8,525 bases of DNA, from the NCBI GenBank assembly GCA_039927815.1, contig JBDSUJ010000138.1, positions 1-8,525 on the forward strand, given 5' to 3'. Under the pieces are notes generated by a model that had not been told where the DNA came from, did no database searches, and worked only from the letters and a program-made list of their open reading frames with translations. Made by a program: the position numbers and the translations under genes. The DNA comes from Croceibacterium_A sp039927815 (GTDB taxonomy: Bacteria; Pseudomonadota; Alphaproteobacteria; Sphingomonadales; Sphingomonadaceae). Each line of letters opens with the position of its first letter. Position 1 is the first letter of the stretch. Of this stretch, positions 1 to 6,326 are shown piece by piece.

Positions 1-945
1 ACCGAAATTATCTCGCATCGGCCAACCAGGGCCGAGCTCGAACAGCGCGTCGTCCGCTACGGCGAGCTTCGCCCGTGTCACAATGCCTTTATCGACACGC
101 GGACGCCGGGCTCAGAGGAAAAGGAAAATTTCACGATCATCGGCCCCGGCGTGTCGGAAAACCCCGAACAGCACGTCCACATCACGGAACCTCATGGCTT
201 CAATATCGGCGCAGCTCGCCAGCCGGCACACTGCTTCAATTCACAGCACAGCCACAACACGGCTGAAGTTTTTGTCATTCACAGCGGCCGCTGGAAGTTC
301 ACTTTCGGTGAACATGGCGAGGACGCGCAGATCGATGCCGAACCGGGCGACATCGTCTCATTTCCAACTGACGCTTTTCGCGGATTCGAAAATGTGGGTG
401 AAGCCATCGGATTCCTATGGTCCGTCCTGGGCGGCGATGACCCAGGCCGCGTGTTGTGGGCGCCGCAGGTGTTCGAGATGGCTGCCGAATACGGCTTGAT
501 CCTGCTCGAGAATGGCGCGCTCGTCGACACTACTTTGGGTCAATCGGTCCCCGCCGATGTCGCTCCGATGCCGGTCACAAGCCGCGATGCCATCGCCAAG
601 CTGCGGACGATGCGTCCAGAAGACGCCGGCGAGGTTATCTCGCGCGCCCCTGGCGAGCGCGTGACGGGCGAAAGGCTCGTGATTGGCGAGGGTGGTCAAC
701 TTCCTGCCGCTGAAGGCTTTACGGTGTCCCGCCTTACGCTCGGCAACAATCAGGAAAGCGCGAACTTGGCTCCGGACCATCCCGAGGTGGTGTTCGTAAA
801 CAACGGCGCGGTTGAGGTGCGGACGCCCCAGGGTATCGTCTCCCTTGGCAAAGGCGACACGATGACCGTCCCACGCAAACTGGCGCGGGTCTACGCGGCG
901 ACCACGGGAGAGACGGAGTTGGTTGTGGTGCGCGGCACGGACTAG
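1..945 (+). CDS. Bicupin-domain protein, 5'-truncated by the window
   Basis: The frame is open from base 1 to a TAG at 943-945, giving 314 visible residues; the true start is upstream. An internal GTG at 151 lies inside well-structured sequence and is unlikely to be the start. The first cupin domain has a clear motif 1, H83-S-H85-N-T-A-E89 with G96 six residues after the Glu, matching HxH(x)3E(x)6G. Motif 2 begins at G116 with P122 and N131, but the position normally held by the metal-binding His is Arg (R127). A second, degenerate cupin-like domain spans about residues 223-314, with H260 and E262 near the expected metal region but no HxH. Cupins include dioxygenases, isomerases, decarboxylases and sugar-binding proteins, so the reaction cannot be assigned. 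The gene is convergent with the seven-gene operon and overlaps its last gene by 4 nt, so it belongs to a different transcript. No signal peptide can be judged because the N-terminus is missing. Confidence 0.85.
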   Translation, partial: TEIISHRPTRAELEQRVVRYGELRPCHNAFIDTRTPGSEEKENFTIIGPGVSENPEQHVHITEPHGFNIGAARQPAHCFNSQHSHNTAEVFVIHSGRWKFTFGEHGEDAQIDAEPGDIVSFPTDAFRGFENVGEAIGFLWSVLGGDDPGRVLWAPQVFEMAAEYGLILLENGALVDTTLGQSVPADVAPMPVTSRDAIAKLRTMRPEDAGEVISRAPGERVTGERLVIGEGGQLPAAEGFTVSRLTLGNNQESANLAPDHPEVVFVNNGAVEVRTPQGIVSLGKGDTMTVPRKLARVYAATTGETELVVVRGTD

Positions 946-1697
946 TCCAGAAAGCCGGCGGCGGCGCGCGCCGCCTTTGCGCCGCCCCGCATGAACGCGT
1001 GGTCAGATCCCTGCAGGAACAGCTGCGCGCCCTTGCTCCGCCAGCCGGCCACATCGCCGTCGCGCGGCACGAACATCCCGACCGGCACCCCGGCTAGGCC
1101 GCCGACCTTCAGAACCCGCTCGACCGCCGAAAGGACGCTCGGTGCGTCAGGGTCGGTCTCACCCAGAGCAATGGTGAGATCGATCCGGCCCACAAACAGC
1201 GCGTCGATCCCCGGCACGGCCGCGATCTGATCGATGGCTTCAACCGCCTCGACGTCCTCGATCTGGACGATGATTACCGCGCGCTCGGCGCTCGCCGCCA
1301 AGTGCTTGGGGATGGCCGTAAGCCCATAGCCGGCCGCGCGCGACGAGCCCGCGTACCCCCGCCCGCCCCGGCCATAGAGCGAGGCTGAGACCACGGCACG
1401 CGCTTCTTCGGCCGATCTGATGTGGGGCAGCAGCACCCCGTCTGCACCGCAGTCCAGCGCATTGAGAATGTGCTCGGGAGCAGCCGTTGGCGTGCGCACA
1501 ACCACCGGAAGACCCGCAGCCCGCGCGGCCATCACGCACTGGTCGATTTCCGCCCGGTCGAATGGAGCGTGCTCGGCATCAATGCATAGAAGGTCGAGCC
1601 CAGCACTCGCGAGCACCTCCACCAGGATCGGCGACGGCGTCTTGAGGAATGAGCCCCACAGGGCGTCTCCCGCGGCAAGGCGCTGCTTCAGGCCCAT
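942..1697 (-). CDS. HpcH/HpaI-family class II pyruvate aldolase
   Basis: This 251-residue protein matches the usual length of 2-keto-3-deoxy-acid aldolases of the HpaI/RhmA/GarL type, which cleave 2-keto-4-hydroxy acids to pyruvate (or a related 2-oxoacid) and an aldehyde with a divalent metal. Visible family motifs are D40-A-E42-H43 (catalytic His region), R68 after the VVV strand (pyruvate-binding Arg position), GADGVLLPHI at 84-93, the metal ligands E147 in QIE and D173 in GRIDL, and the glycine-rich YGRGGRGY loop at 108-115. All key residues appear intact. I chose the ATG at 1697 because the family normally begins close to the LxxGxxxxGSF motif; the frame stays open to 1808, but that extension is Arg-rich shadow sequence of the upstream gene. 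The start overlaps the MetE-like gene by 10 nt (ATGGGCCTGA), which implies coupling. The stop (TAG) overlaps the convergent cupin stop. It is the last gene of the operon. Substrate specificity (hydroxy-oxoheptanedioate, deoxy-rhamnonate or other) cannot be told from sequence. Confidence 0.92.
   Translation of the reverse strand: MGLKQRLAAGDALWGSFLKTPSPILVEVLASAGLDLLCIDAEHAPFDRAEIDQCVMAARAAGLPVVVRTPTAAPEHILNALDCGADGVLLPHIRSAEEARAVVSASLYGRGGRGYAGSSRAAGYGLTAIPKHLAASAERAVIIVQIEDVEAVEAIDQIAAVPGIDALFVGRIDLTIALGETDPDAPSVLSAVERVLKVGGLAGVPVGMFVPRDGDVAGWRSKGAQLFLQGSDHAFMRGGAKAARAAAGFLD
960..975 (+). terminator. Perfect GC palindrome just after the cupin stop; possible weak terminator
   Basis: GGCGGCGCGCGCCGCC is a perfect 16-bp palindrome that starts 15 nt after the cupin stop codon and is followed by TTT at 976-978. 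In the + transcript it could fold as a 6-bp all-GC stem with a GCGC loop. The U-tract is only three long, which is weak for intrinsic termination. The same bases encode the Ala/Arg-rich C-terminus of the aldolase on the other strand, so the palindrome may be only a by-product of GCG/GCC alanine codons. No better terminator is visible for either convergent gene. Confidence 0.25.
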
Positions 1698-2836
1698 GCT
1701 GCAATCCGCCCGCTGGCGATCGCGGTACCTTCGGCCAGGCTCGCTAGCTTGGCCCACACGATGGCGGGGTCGACCGCACCGAATCCCGCAAAGGTCGAGA
1801 ACCCGCAATCAGTACCCGCGATCACCCTTTCTGGCCCGACCAGGCGAACATACCGATCAACGCGCTCTGCGACGACCCGCGGGTGCTCGATGAAGTTGGT
1901 GGTCGAATCGATCACGCCCGGGATGAGGACCTTTTCCGCGGGCAGGCGCGACAAATTGGCCTCGAACGCCTCCCAGTCGTGCTGGTGACGCGGGTTAGCA
2001 GTCTCGAACAGCAGGCCCGCAGGCTTGGCGTTCATAAGCGTGGGTAGGATAATCGCCATCTCGACGTCGCAGTGATGGGGACCTTCGTAGTTCCCCCAGC
2101 AGACGTGCATGCGGCAGCGCTGGGCAGGTACATTCCGGAGCGCGTGGTTAAGCACCTCAACGTGGCGCCCGATCGCATTTAGATAGTCTTCGTCCGAGCG
2201 GTCCTTGAACATCATGTGCCGGCCAAGACCCAAATCCGGGCTGTCCAATTGAAGGACCAGTCCGGCGGCTACTATGGCCTCGTACTCCGGTCGCATGGCC
2301 TCGGCGAGCGCTTCCAGATAGGCGTCGTCGCTGGGGTAGAAGTCGTTTGGTTGAAAGAGTGCGATTACCCCCGGCGAGGCGGCGTTCATGAAACCGGCTG
2401 GTCCGCCGTGCGTTGCGCGCCCTGTAGCGAATCGGCGAATATCGTCCTTGAGCGGCTGCAAGGTGATCGGCGCGACCTCACCAACACACCGCGGGCGGCG
2501 ATAGCTCGGCGTGCCACCGCCTTTCGCTTGGCGTTCAAGGAAGGAGGGAAATGCCTCGAGATCGGCTGGGGCGCGGCGCGGGCTGTCGCCTTCGAACCCG
2601 CTGATCCGATCCTTGATATATGTCGCGTAACTGATCTTACTCATCTCGCCGTCGGAAACGATGTCGATCCCCGCCGCGACCTGCGCGCGCACGGTCTCCA
2701 CCACCGCGGCCGTGGCGACCTGGTCGAAGAGATCCGGATCGACGTAATCATCGCGTTCCGCAGCGAAGAGCAACCCCGTCAATTGATCTCCCCGCGGAAG
2801 CGAGCCGACATGCGTGGTCATAATACGGTCTGGCAT
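1688..2836 (-). CDS. Stand-alone MetE C-domain-like zinc methyltransferase (cobalamin-independent methionine synthase II family)
   Basis: The 382-residue protein corresponds to the catalytic half of MetE and lacks the MetE N-terminal domain. The N-terminal TTHVGSLPRG at 7-16 and D62-G-E64-M are typical. The four MetE-type zinc ligands appear intact: H244 and C246 in MHVCWGN, E278 in FETAN and C344 in GTDCGF. QLDSPDL at 196-202 occupies the place of the MetE QIDEPAL loop. Known members of this short family include methionine synthase-like enzymes and epoxyalkane:coenzyme M transferase (XecA), which share the zinc-thiolate chemistry: a thiol is activated and alkylated. Which thiol and alkyl donor this one uses is unknown; its place between a hydrolase and an aldolase argues against a housekeeping methionine role. 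The ATG at 2836 is preferred because AGGAGG sits 4 nt upstream. A second ATG at 2821 makes an ATGA overlap with the hydrolase stop and would remove only five residues. The chosen start overlaps the hydrolase gene by 19 nt. Confidence 0.9.
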   Translation of the reverse strand: MPDRIMTTHVGSLPRGDQLTGLLFAAERDDYVDPDLFDQVATAAVVETVRAQVAAGIDIVSDGEMSKISYATYIKDRISGFEGDSPRRAPADLEAFPSFLERQAKGGGTPSYRRPRCVGEVAPITLQPLKDDIRRFATGRATHGGPAGFMNAASPGVIALFQPNDFYPSDDAYLEALAEAMRPEYEAIVAAGLVLQLDSPDLGLGRHMMFKDRSDEDYLNAIGRHVEVLNHALRNVPAQRCRMHVCWGNYEGPHHCDVEMAIILPTLMNAKPAGLLFETANPRHQHDWEAFEANLSRLPAEKVLIPGVIDSTTNFIEHPRVVAERVDRYVRLVGPERVIAGTDCGFSTFAGFGAVDPAIVWAKLASLAEGTAIASGRIAAWA

Positions 2837-3543
2837 TGGACCTCCTCGGCTAGCCAGCCGATCAGCGCATCGGCGAGCGCATGGGGTTTTTCGAGCGGGA
2901 GCAGGTGGCCAGCACCGGGAACTTCGAAAAACCTGGCGTTGGGGCCGATCAGAGCGCCCCAGTTACGATGCCACTCAGGAGGGCAAAGTCGATCTTCGCT
3001 GCCGCACGCGAGCAGAACCGGCATTCCAAGATCGGCGAGTGCCGGCCGCAGGTCGCGGCGGAGCCTGAGCGCCTCGCTTTGAGCCACGAATGTTTCGGGA
3101 CCGAGGGCGCGCGCCATGGCCATCACAGTCGTAAGCAGCCCCGTGTCGCCGCGATTTTCGTCTGCAAGATAATTGGGCTTGAGCTCATCGGCGACGACTG
3201 CCTGAAGCTTACCTTCCAGTACATCATGCTGCTGCCTCGGGCGCACTGCTGCGCGCTCCGGCAGGTCCGCCGAAGCGTTGAAAGCGATGAGCCCTAGCGC
3301 CGCCACCCGCTCGGGCGTCCGTGTAGCGAGTTCCGTCGCCACAATAGCGCCCATCGAGAAACCGACTGCGACGACCGGACCCTCGATGGCGAGGGCGAGA
3401 GCAGCCGCCATCACACTGATCGATTTATCGGCAAGCGGAGGCGCAAACCGTACGATGTGCCCTTCCGCCGCTAACCGCTCGGCGACAGGCTGCCACAGCC
3501 TCTCGTCGCACATGTTGCCGGGAATTAGCAGGATCGGCGGCAT
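2818..3543 (-). CDS. Alpha/beta-fold hydrolase
   Basis: The 241-residue protein is a compact alpha/beta hydrolase. The N-terminal strand and oxyanion region is PILLIPGNMCDERLW at 3-17; the nucleophile elbow is G61-F-S63-M-G65; the acid is probably D184 in CGSEDRLCP; the catalytic His is H213 in GAGHLLPLE. The triad order Ser-Asp-His and the spacing are normal. The short region between Ser and Asp leaves room for only a small cap. The FVAQSEALRLRRDLRPAL stretch (152-169) fits a common bacterial subgroup of small esterase-like hydrolases, not the classic MhpC/BphD C-C hydrolases with GNSMGG. No signal peptide is visible, so it is cytoplasmic. It likely cleaves an ester, thioester or amide in the pathway, but the substrate is unknown. 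The ATG at 3543 lies 1 nt after the stop of the preceding gene, and its stop (2818-2820) lies inside the MetE-like gene. Confidence 0.9.
   Translation of the reverse strand: MPPILLIPGNMCDERLWQPVAERLAAEGHIVRFAPPLADKSISVMAAALALAIEGPVVAVGFSMGAIVATELATRTPERVAALGLIAFNASADLPERAAVRPRQQHDVLEGKLQAVVADELKPNYLADENRGDTGLLTTVMAMARALGPETFVAQSEALRLRRDLRPALADLGMPVLLACGSEDRLCPPEWHRNWGALIGPNARFFEVPGAGHLLPLEKPHALADALIGWLAEEVQCQTVL
2841..2846 (-). promoter_or_regulatory. Strong Shine-Dalgarno for the MetE-like gene
   Basis: The coding strand reads AGGAGG-TCCA-ATG, a full anti-16S match 4 nt before the ATG at 2836 and inside the end of the hydrolase gene. It decides between the ATG at 2836 and the internal ATG at 2821, which would be 19 nt from this site. 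It is the best ribosome site in the operon, so this gene may be translated at least partly independently of its neighbour. Confidence 0.75.
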
Positions 3544-3544
3544 C

Positions 3545-4189
3545 TTAGAGCCGCGGCTTCCAAATAGACGGCGGGCTCTCCTCGCTGATCAGCCGCACCG
3601 TGTCACCACTGCCAGCAATCCCCACAATTGCGTAGCTGAAGGACGCGGACCGGCTCGTCTCGTTACTAAGGGAAAAGACCGCGAGCAACGCGGCGCAACC
3701 CTCGCTGGCGCTGAATGCCCGCAAGACAAAAGCCCTGACCCGCAGCATGCCCGCGCGTCGGACATCATCGACATGCGATCTTGCAGCCGTCAGGAGACGT
3801 TCGGCGCCGGCTCTGTCGAGTTGGGGATGATCCTCGGCCCTGAAGTCTACCGTGCCACGCTGCTGCCGCAGGTCAGCATCGAATGCCACGTCGACGGCAC
3901 TTTCGGCCGGCAGGATAACCCCGCGGCCCACTCGCCAGAGCCGACCGATGCGCCCGTCATAAACGTCGGCTATTAGCGCGTCTTCATCCCCGACTAGTGC
4001 AGCGGACTGCTGGCATTCCAGCCCCAGTGCACCATCGAAGGCGAACGGGCGTTGGCAGAATGCTGCAAGGATCGCCTCTTCGCCAACAATTGCGCCGCGG
4101 CCCCACGCGCAGCGGGTATTGGCCAGAAGTCCGTCGTGCGCCGGTGCGTCGCCCCGTGCCAAGGCGTGCAGATGGTCGAGAGCGCTCAT
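3545..4189 (-). CDS. Hypothetical protein, possibly a divergent NTF2/SnoaL-like protein
   Basis: I do not firmly recognise this 214-residue protein. The ATG at 4189 forms an ATGA overlap with the preceding stop, which sets the start; the frame is open upstream to 4300, but that extension lies within the paralogue gene. The first part (LHALARGDAPAHD at 7-19, then WGRGAIVGEEAI at 29-40) resembles the opening helix and 'wG.G.i.G..ai' region of NTF2-like proteins. The C-terminal third has alternating hydrophobic strands (RVRAFVLRAF, ALLAVFSL, FSYAIVGIAG, VRLISEE), as expected for a curved sheet of that fold. There is no signal peptide or membrane segment, and cysteines are few. Its place directly after two NTF2-like genes supports a third member or partner of the same set, but a different alpha+beta fold is equally possible. 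The stop TAA is 1 nt before the hydrolase start. Confidence 0.75.
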   Translation of the reverse strand: MSALDHLHALARGDAPAHDGLLANTRCAWGRGAIVGEEAILAAFCQRPFAFDGALGLECQQSAALVGDEDALIADVYDGRIGRLWRVGRGVILPAESAVDVAFDADLRQQRGTVDFRAEDHPQLDRAGAERLLTAARSHVDDVRRAGMLRVRAFVLRAFSASEGCAALLAVFSLSNETSRSASFSYAIVGIAGSGDTVRLISEESPPSIWKPRL

Positions 4190-5256
4190 GCTCCAAGTCC
4201 CCCCCCGACCTGGCGCAGGATAGCAACCTCGTCGAACACCGTCATGTCCTCCACGATCATTCCGCCGCGCAGGCGAAAATGGGAGATCGCCAGCAGCCAC
4301 AGCTCACGCCCACTTGGCTCGCCCCACACGCCGGTTCCCTTGTGGGTGCCGGCGAGCGACCAGCGAATGGCCACCGCAATGTCGCCGTGAGGGAGCGGCC
4401 GGGCCGCGACATGCTCGCAGCGAAATGCGCGCTGGTGCAGTCCGTTGCACAGCTGGGTAACGCAGCCGATCCAGAAACCCCGCCCGAAACCATGCCGCCG
4501 CGAGGGCCAGCGCACTTCGCCCGCCGGCGAAAAGAGCGTGGCAGCATCACCGTAAAGATCCTCGGCGAAAGCCATGCGCAACATGGACGCGATCGGCGCC
4601 GCTGGATGACCCTCTTCGATCGTGACATCAGCTTCGCTCCGCGTGACCGCCATCGCTTGCGAGCGCCATGCGTGGCGCGCCTGGTCGCCATCAAGATCCG
4701 CTGCGGCCCCGGCTGCCGCGATACCGTGCGGGTCGGCGCCGACCTGCCACAGCGCGGTGGTATTGTCGCGAACCAGCCATTCTTCGACGATGCGATTGGC
4801 GATCACCTTGCAATCGGCGATAGTCGACACCCCGGTTCCGCGCATGGTGGCATGCCCGATCAGCGGCTCGTCCCCCGAATGGGTCGAGCGGCTGATGATC
4901 CGATGCGAACTGTAGAACTCGCCTGGCGCATCCTCGCTCCAGATCACGTCTTCGGCCATCACCAGCCTGTCGGCTTGGCTGGTGAGAGAGCCGACCGTGT
5001 TCTGGTTTACGACCTCCACCCCCGCCGCGGGTCCAGCCAGCATGTGGAGCACGCAGTCGTCGCTGTAGTGGGTGCGGCATAGCCCCACGTTTTTCTCTTC
5101 CCAAATGCGATGCGTGCAGCGGACGATATAATCCACAAAGTCACGATAGACCGGTTCAAACCCGTCCAGGGCTTGGCGCCGCGGACCTTCTTCGAGCTGC
5201 TCGCGCATCGGTCGTCCGACCGGTGACAGCACGGCGGGGTCCTGGTTCCACGCCAT
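4186..5256 (-). CDS. Double NTF2/SnoaL-like domain protein, paralogue B
   Basis: The 356-residue protein has two NTF2/SnoaL-like halves. The N-terminal half opens with FVDYIVRCTHRIW at 40-52 and carries FYSSH, SRST, ADC and NRIVEEWLVRDN, then QVGADPH. The C-terminal half carries AVAIRW, GVWGEPSG, ISHFRLRGG and FDEVAILRQVGG. SnoaL-like proteins use an alpha+beta cone as a pocket for cyclisation, aldol, isomerase or hydrolytic chemistry; the reaction here is unknown. It is clearly homologous along its whole length to the protein encoded immediately upstream, which has exactly the same length. The ATG at 5256 shares one base with the upstream stop (TGATG); the frame runs open to 5628, but that extension is shadow sequence. 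In the C-terminal helix-strand element the usual VEEW is VEDM, so the second half may have lost or changed activity. The last codons contain a G8 run, and the stop overlaps the next start (ATGA). Confidence 0.85.
   Translation of the reverse strand: MAWNQDPAVLSPVGRPMREQLEEGPRRQALDGFEPVYRDFVDYIVRCTHRIWEEKNVGLCRTHYSDDCVLHMLAGPAAGVEVVNQNTVGSLTSQADRLVMAEDVIWSEDAPGEFYSSHRIISRSTHSGDEPLIGHATMRGTGVSTIADCKVIANRIVEEWLVRDNTTALWQVGADPHGIAAAGAAADLDGDQARHAWRSQAMAVTRSEADVTIEEGHPAAPIASMLRMAFAEDLYGDAATLFSPAGEVRWPSRRHGFGRGFWIGCVTQLCNGLHQRAFRCEHVAARPLPHGDIAVAIRWSLAGTHKGTGVWGEPSGRELWLLAISHFRLRGGMIVEDMTVFDEVAILRQVGGGLGA
4199..4206 (-). repeat. G8 homopolymer tract at a gene junction
   Basis: Eight consecutive C on the + strand give G8 in the coding strand, within the last codons of the second NTF2-like paralogue (GTC GGG GGG GGA CTT). 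It ends 9 nt before the ATG of the next gene. It could act as a poor Shine-Dalgarno-like site for that gene, or as a slippage site: reading one extra G (equivalent to -1 frameshifting) passes into the downstream frame, which is open here. Confidence 0.6.
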
Positions 5257-6326
5257 CAGAGGTATGTCTGCGCCAACACGCCGATCTCGTCGAACAGCAT
5301 CCATTCCTCGACGACCTTGCCGCCTACGATCCGCAGGTGGGTCATGCCCATCATGAAAACCGGCTTGCCTGCCGGGCATTCGCCAAGCACACCGCCCGGT
5401 GCGCTGCGCCCCTCGAGGACCCAGCGAACCGCGACGATCAGCCCGTCGGCTTCCTCGCTCCAGCACACGTTCTCGACCCGCATTACCCCGTCCGGGATCG
5501 CGGCGAGGACATGCAGCACGAGTGACTGGTAGTTGCGAACACCTTGCGCCGTTCGCCCTCCGCCGGCGTGAGCTATTATCGCGTCGCCGTAGGACCGGTC
5601 CAGCCAGTCCAGCCGGCGCAGGTTCCAAACGTCGTGGAACAGCGCGCGTGCCCAGCCAGCAAGCGTCGTCTCGTCGAGATCCAGACGCGAGCGAAGTGGG
5701 TGCCCGTCGAGCCGCGGGGGTGGCGACACGACGAAAGTCTCAGGCGCGCCCGCCTCGGCGGCCCTGCGCGCTATGACATGCGGGTCGTAGCCAAGCTGCC
5801 GCACCGCCGCGCCGTTGTCGCGCACCAGCCATTCGGTGTGGATGCGGTTGTCCTTGCTTATGCAGTCGGCGACGAACCGTATCGAGGTGCGCCGGTTCGT
5901 ACCCGGACCCCACGCGGTGCGCCCTACGTTTGTCGACCGGCTGTGTCCTAGGTGCGAGGTATAGAAGCCTGCGTCCTCATCCCCGCTCCAGGCCACCGCT
6001 AGGTGGTGGATCTCACCGTCCGGGTAGGCGTTGAGCGTGGTGATCGTCGAGGCAATTACCTCTTCTACCGACCGGACGATGCCGTACGAGGAATAGATGG
6101 TGCAGCTCGCGTCATAGGTGTCGTAAATGTAGCCCACAGCGCGATCCATCCAGATCTCGTCCGTGATACGTACGATGTAATCGACGATGTCGTGGAACCG
6201 GTCCTCGAAGCCGCGCATCGGCTGGGTCCGCTTGCCCGCCGGCTTATGCAGCTGGCGCACATCCTGCTGGCGAAGCAGGGTCACCTTGGAACGCTTCGGC
6301 AGTGCGAAGGGCAATGACTCGGTCAC
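5256..6326 (-). CDS. Double NTF2/SnoaL-like domain protein, paralogue A
   Basis: The 356-residue protein has two SnoaL-like halves after a basic, probably disordered leader (residues 1-37). Half one: IVDYIVRITDEIW at 47-59, FYTSH at 121-125, SRST at 129-132, RFVADC at 150-155, NRIHTEWLVRDN at 160-171 and RQLGYDPH at 176-183. Half two begins near 222 and carries AVRW at 299-302, GVLGE at 312-316, MTHLRIVGGKVVEEW at 328-342 and the SnoaL-typical FDEIGVLAQ at 345-353. No signal peptide is visible. It is likely a pocket-type enzyme (cyclase, isomerase, aldol-type or lyase) or a binding protein; the substrate is unknown. The start is GTG at 6326: it makes a GTGA overlap with the stop of the AstA-like gene and has GGAG 8 nt upstream. 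Together with paralogue B it looks like a tandem gene duplication, perhaps forming a heteromer, since both have kept the same length. Confidence 0.86.
   Translation of the reverse strand: MTESLPFALPKRSKVTLLRQQDVRQLHKPAGKRTQPMRGFEDRFHDIVDYIVRITDEIWMDRAVGYIYDTYDASCTIYSSYGIVRSVEEVIASTITTLNAYPDGEIHHLAVAWSGDEDAGFYTSHLGHSRSTNVGRTAWGPGTNRRTSIRFVADCISKDNRIHTEWLVRDNGAAVRQLGYDPHVIARRAAEAGAPETFVVSPPPRLDGHPLRSRLDLDETTLAGWARALFHDVWNLRRLDWLDRSYGDAIIAHAGGGRTAQGVRNYQSLVLHVLAAIPDGVMRVENVCWSEEADGLIVAVRWVLEGRSAPGGVLGECPAGKPVFMMGMTHLRIVGGKVVEEWMLFDEIGVLAQTYL

Noticed and set aside
151..945. Cupin gene starting at the GTG at 151
   Set aside because: The frame is open and protein-like all the way to base 1, and residues before 151 continue the same fold, so the gene is truncated by the window.
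1698..1808. N-terminal extension of the aldolase to 1808
   Set aside because: The family begins near the MGLKQRLAAG segment; the extra 37 residues are shadow sequence of the MetE-like gene.
2216..3082. A 288-codon + strand open frame across the MetE-like and hydrolase genes
   Set aside because: It lies antisense to two recognised enzymes with intact motifs, and its translation has low-complexity Arg/Ser-rich stretches.
3278..3976. A 232-codon + strand open frame opposite the hydrolase and the 214-residue protein
   Set aside because: No family resemblance and no clear ribosome site; it crosses a junction of two well-placed - strand genes.
4190..4300. N-terminal extension of the 214-residue protein to 4300
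   Set aside because: The extra part overlaps paralogue B, is rich in Arg and Gly, and the ATG at 4189 makes an ATGA overlap. The open frame is kept only as the basis for the slippage idea.
3997..5082. A 361-codon + strand open frame opposite the NTF2-like paralogue B
   Set aside because: It is antisense to a gene with clear homology to its neighbour and precise coupled junctions. Its translation is rich in Arg, Pro and Ala with no recognisable domain, as expected for a shadow frame in GC-rich DNA.
5257..5628. N-terminal extension of paralogue B upstream to 5628
   Set aside because: The extension overlaps paralogue A for 124 codons and is Arg-rich. The ATG at 5256 forms a TGATG junction and gives the same length as paralogue A.
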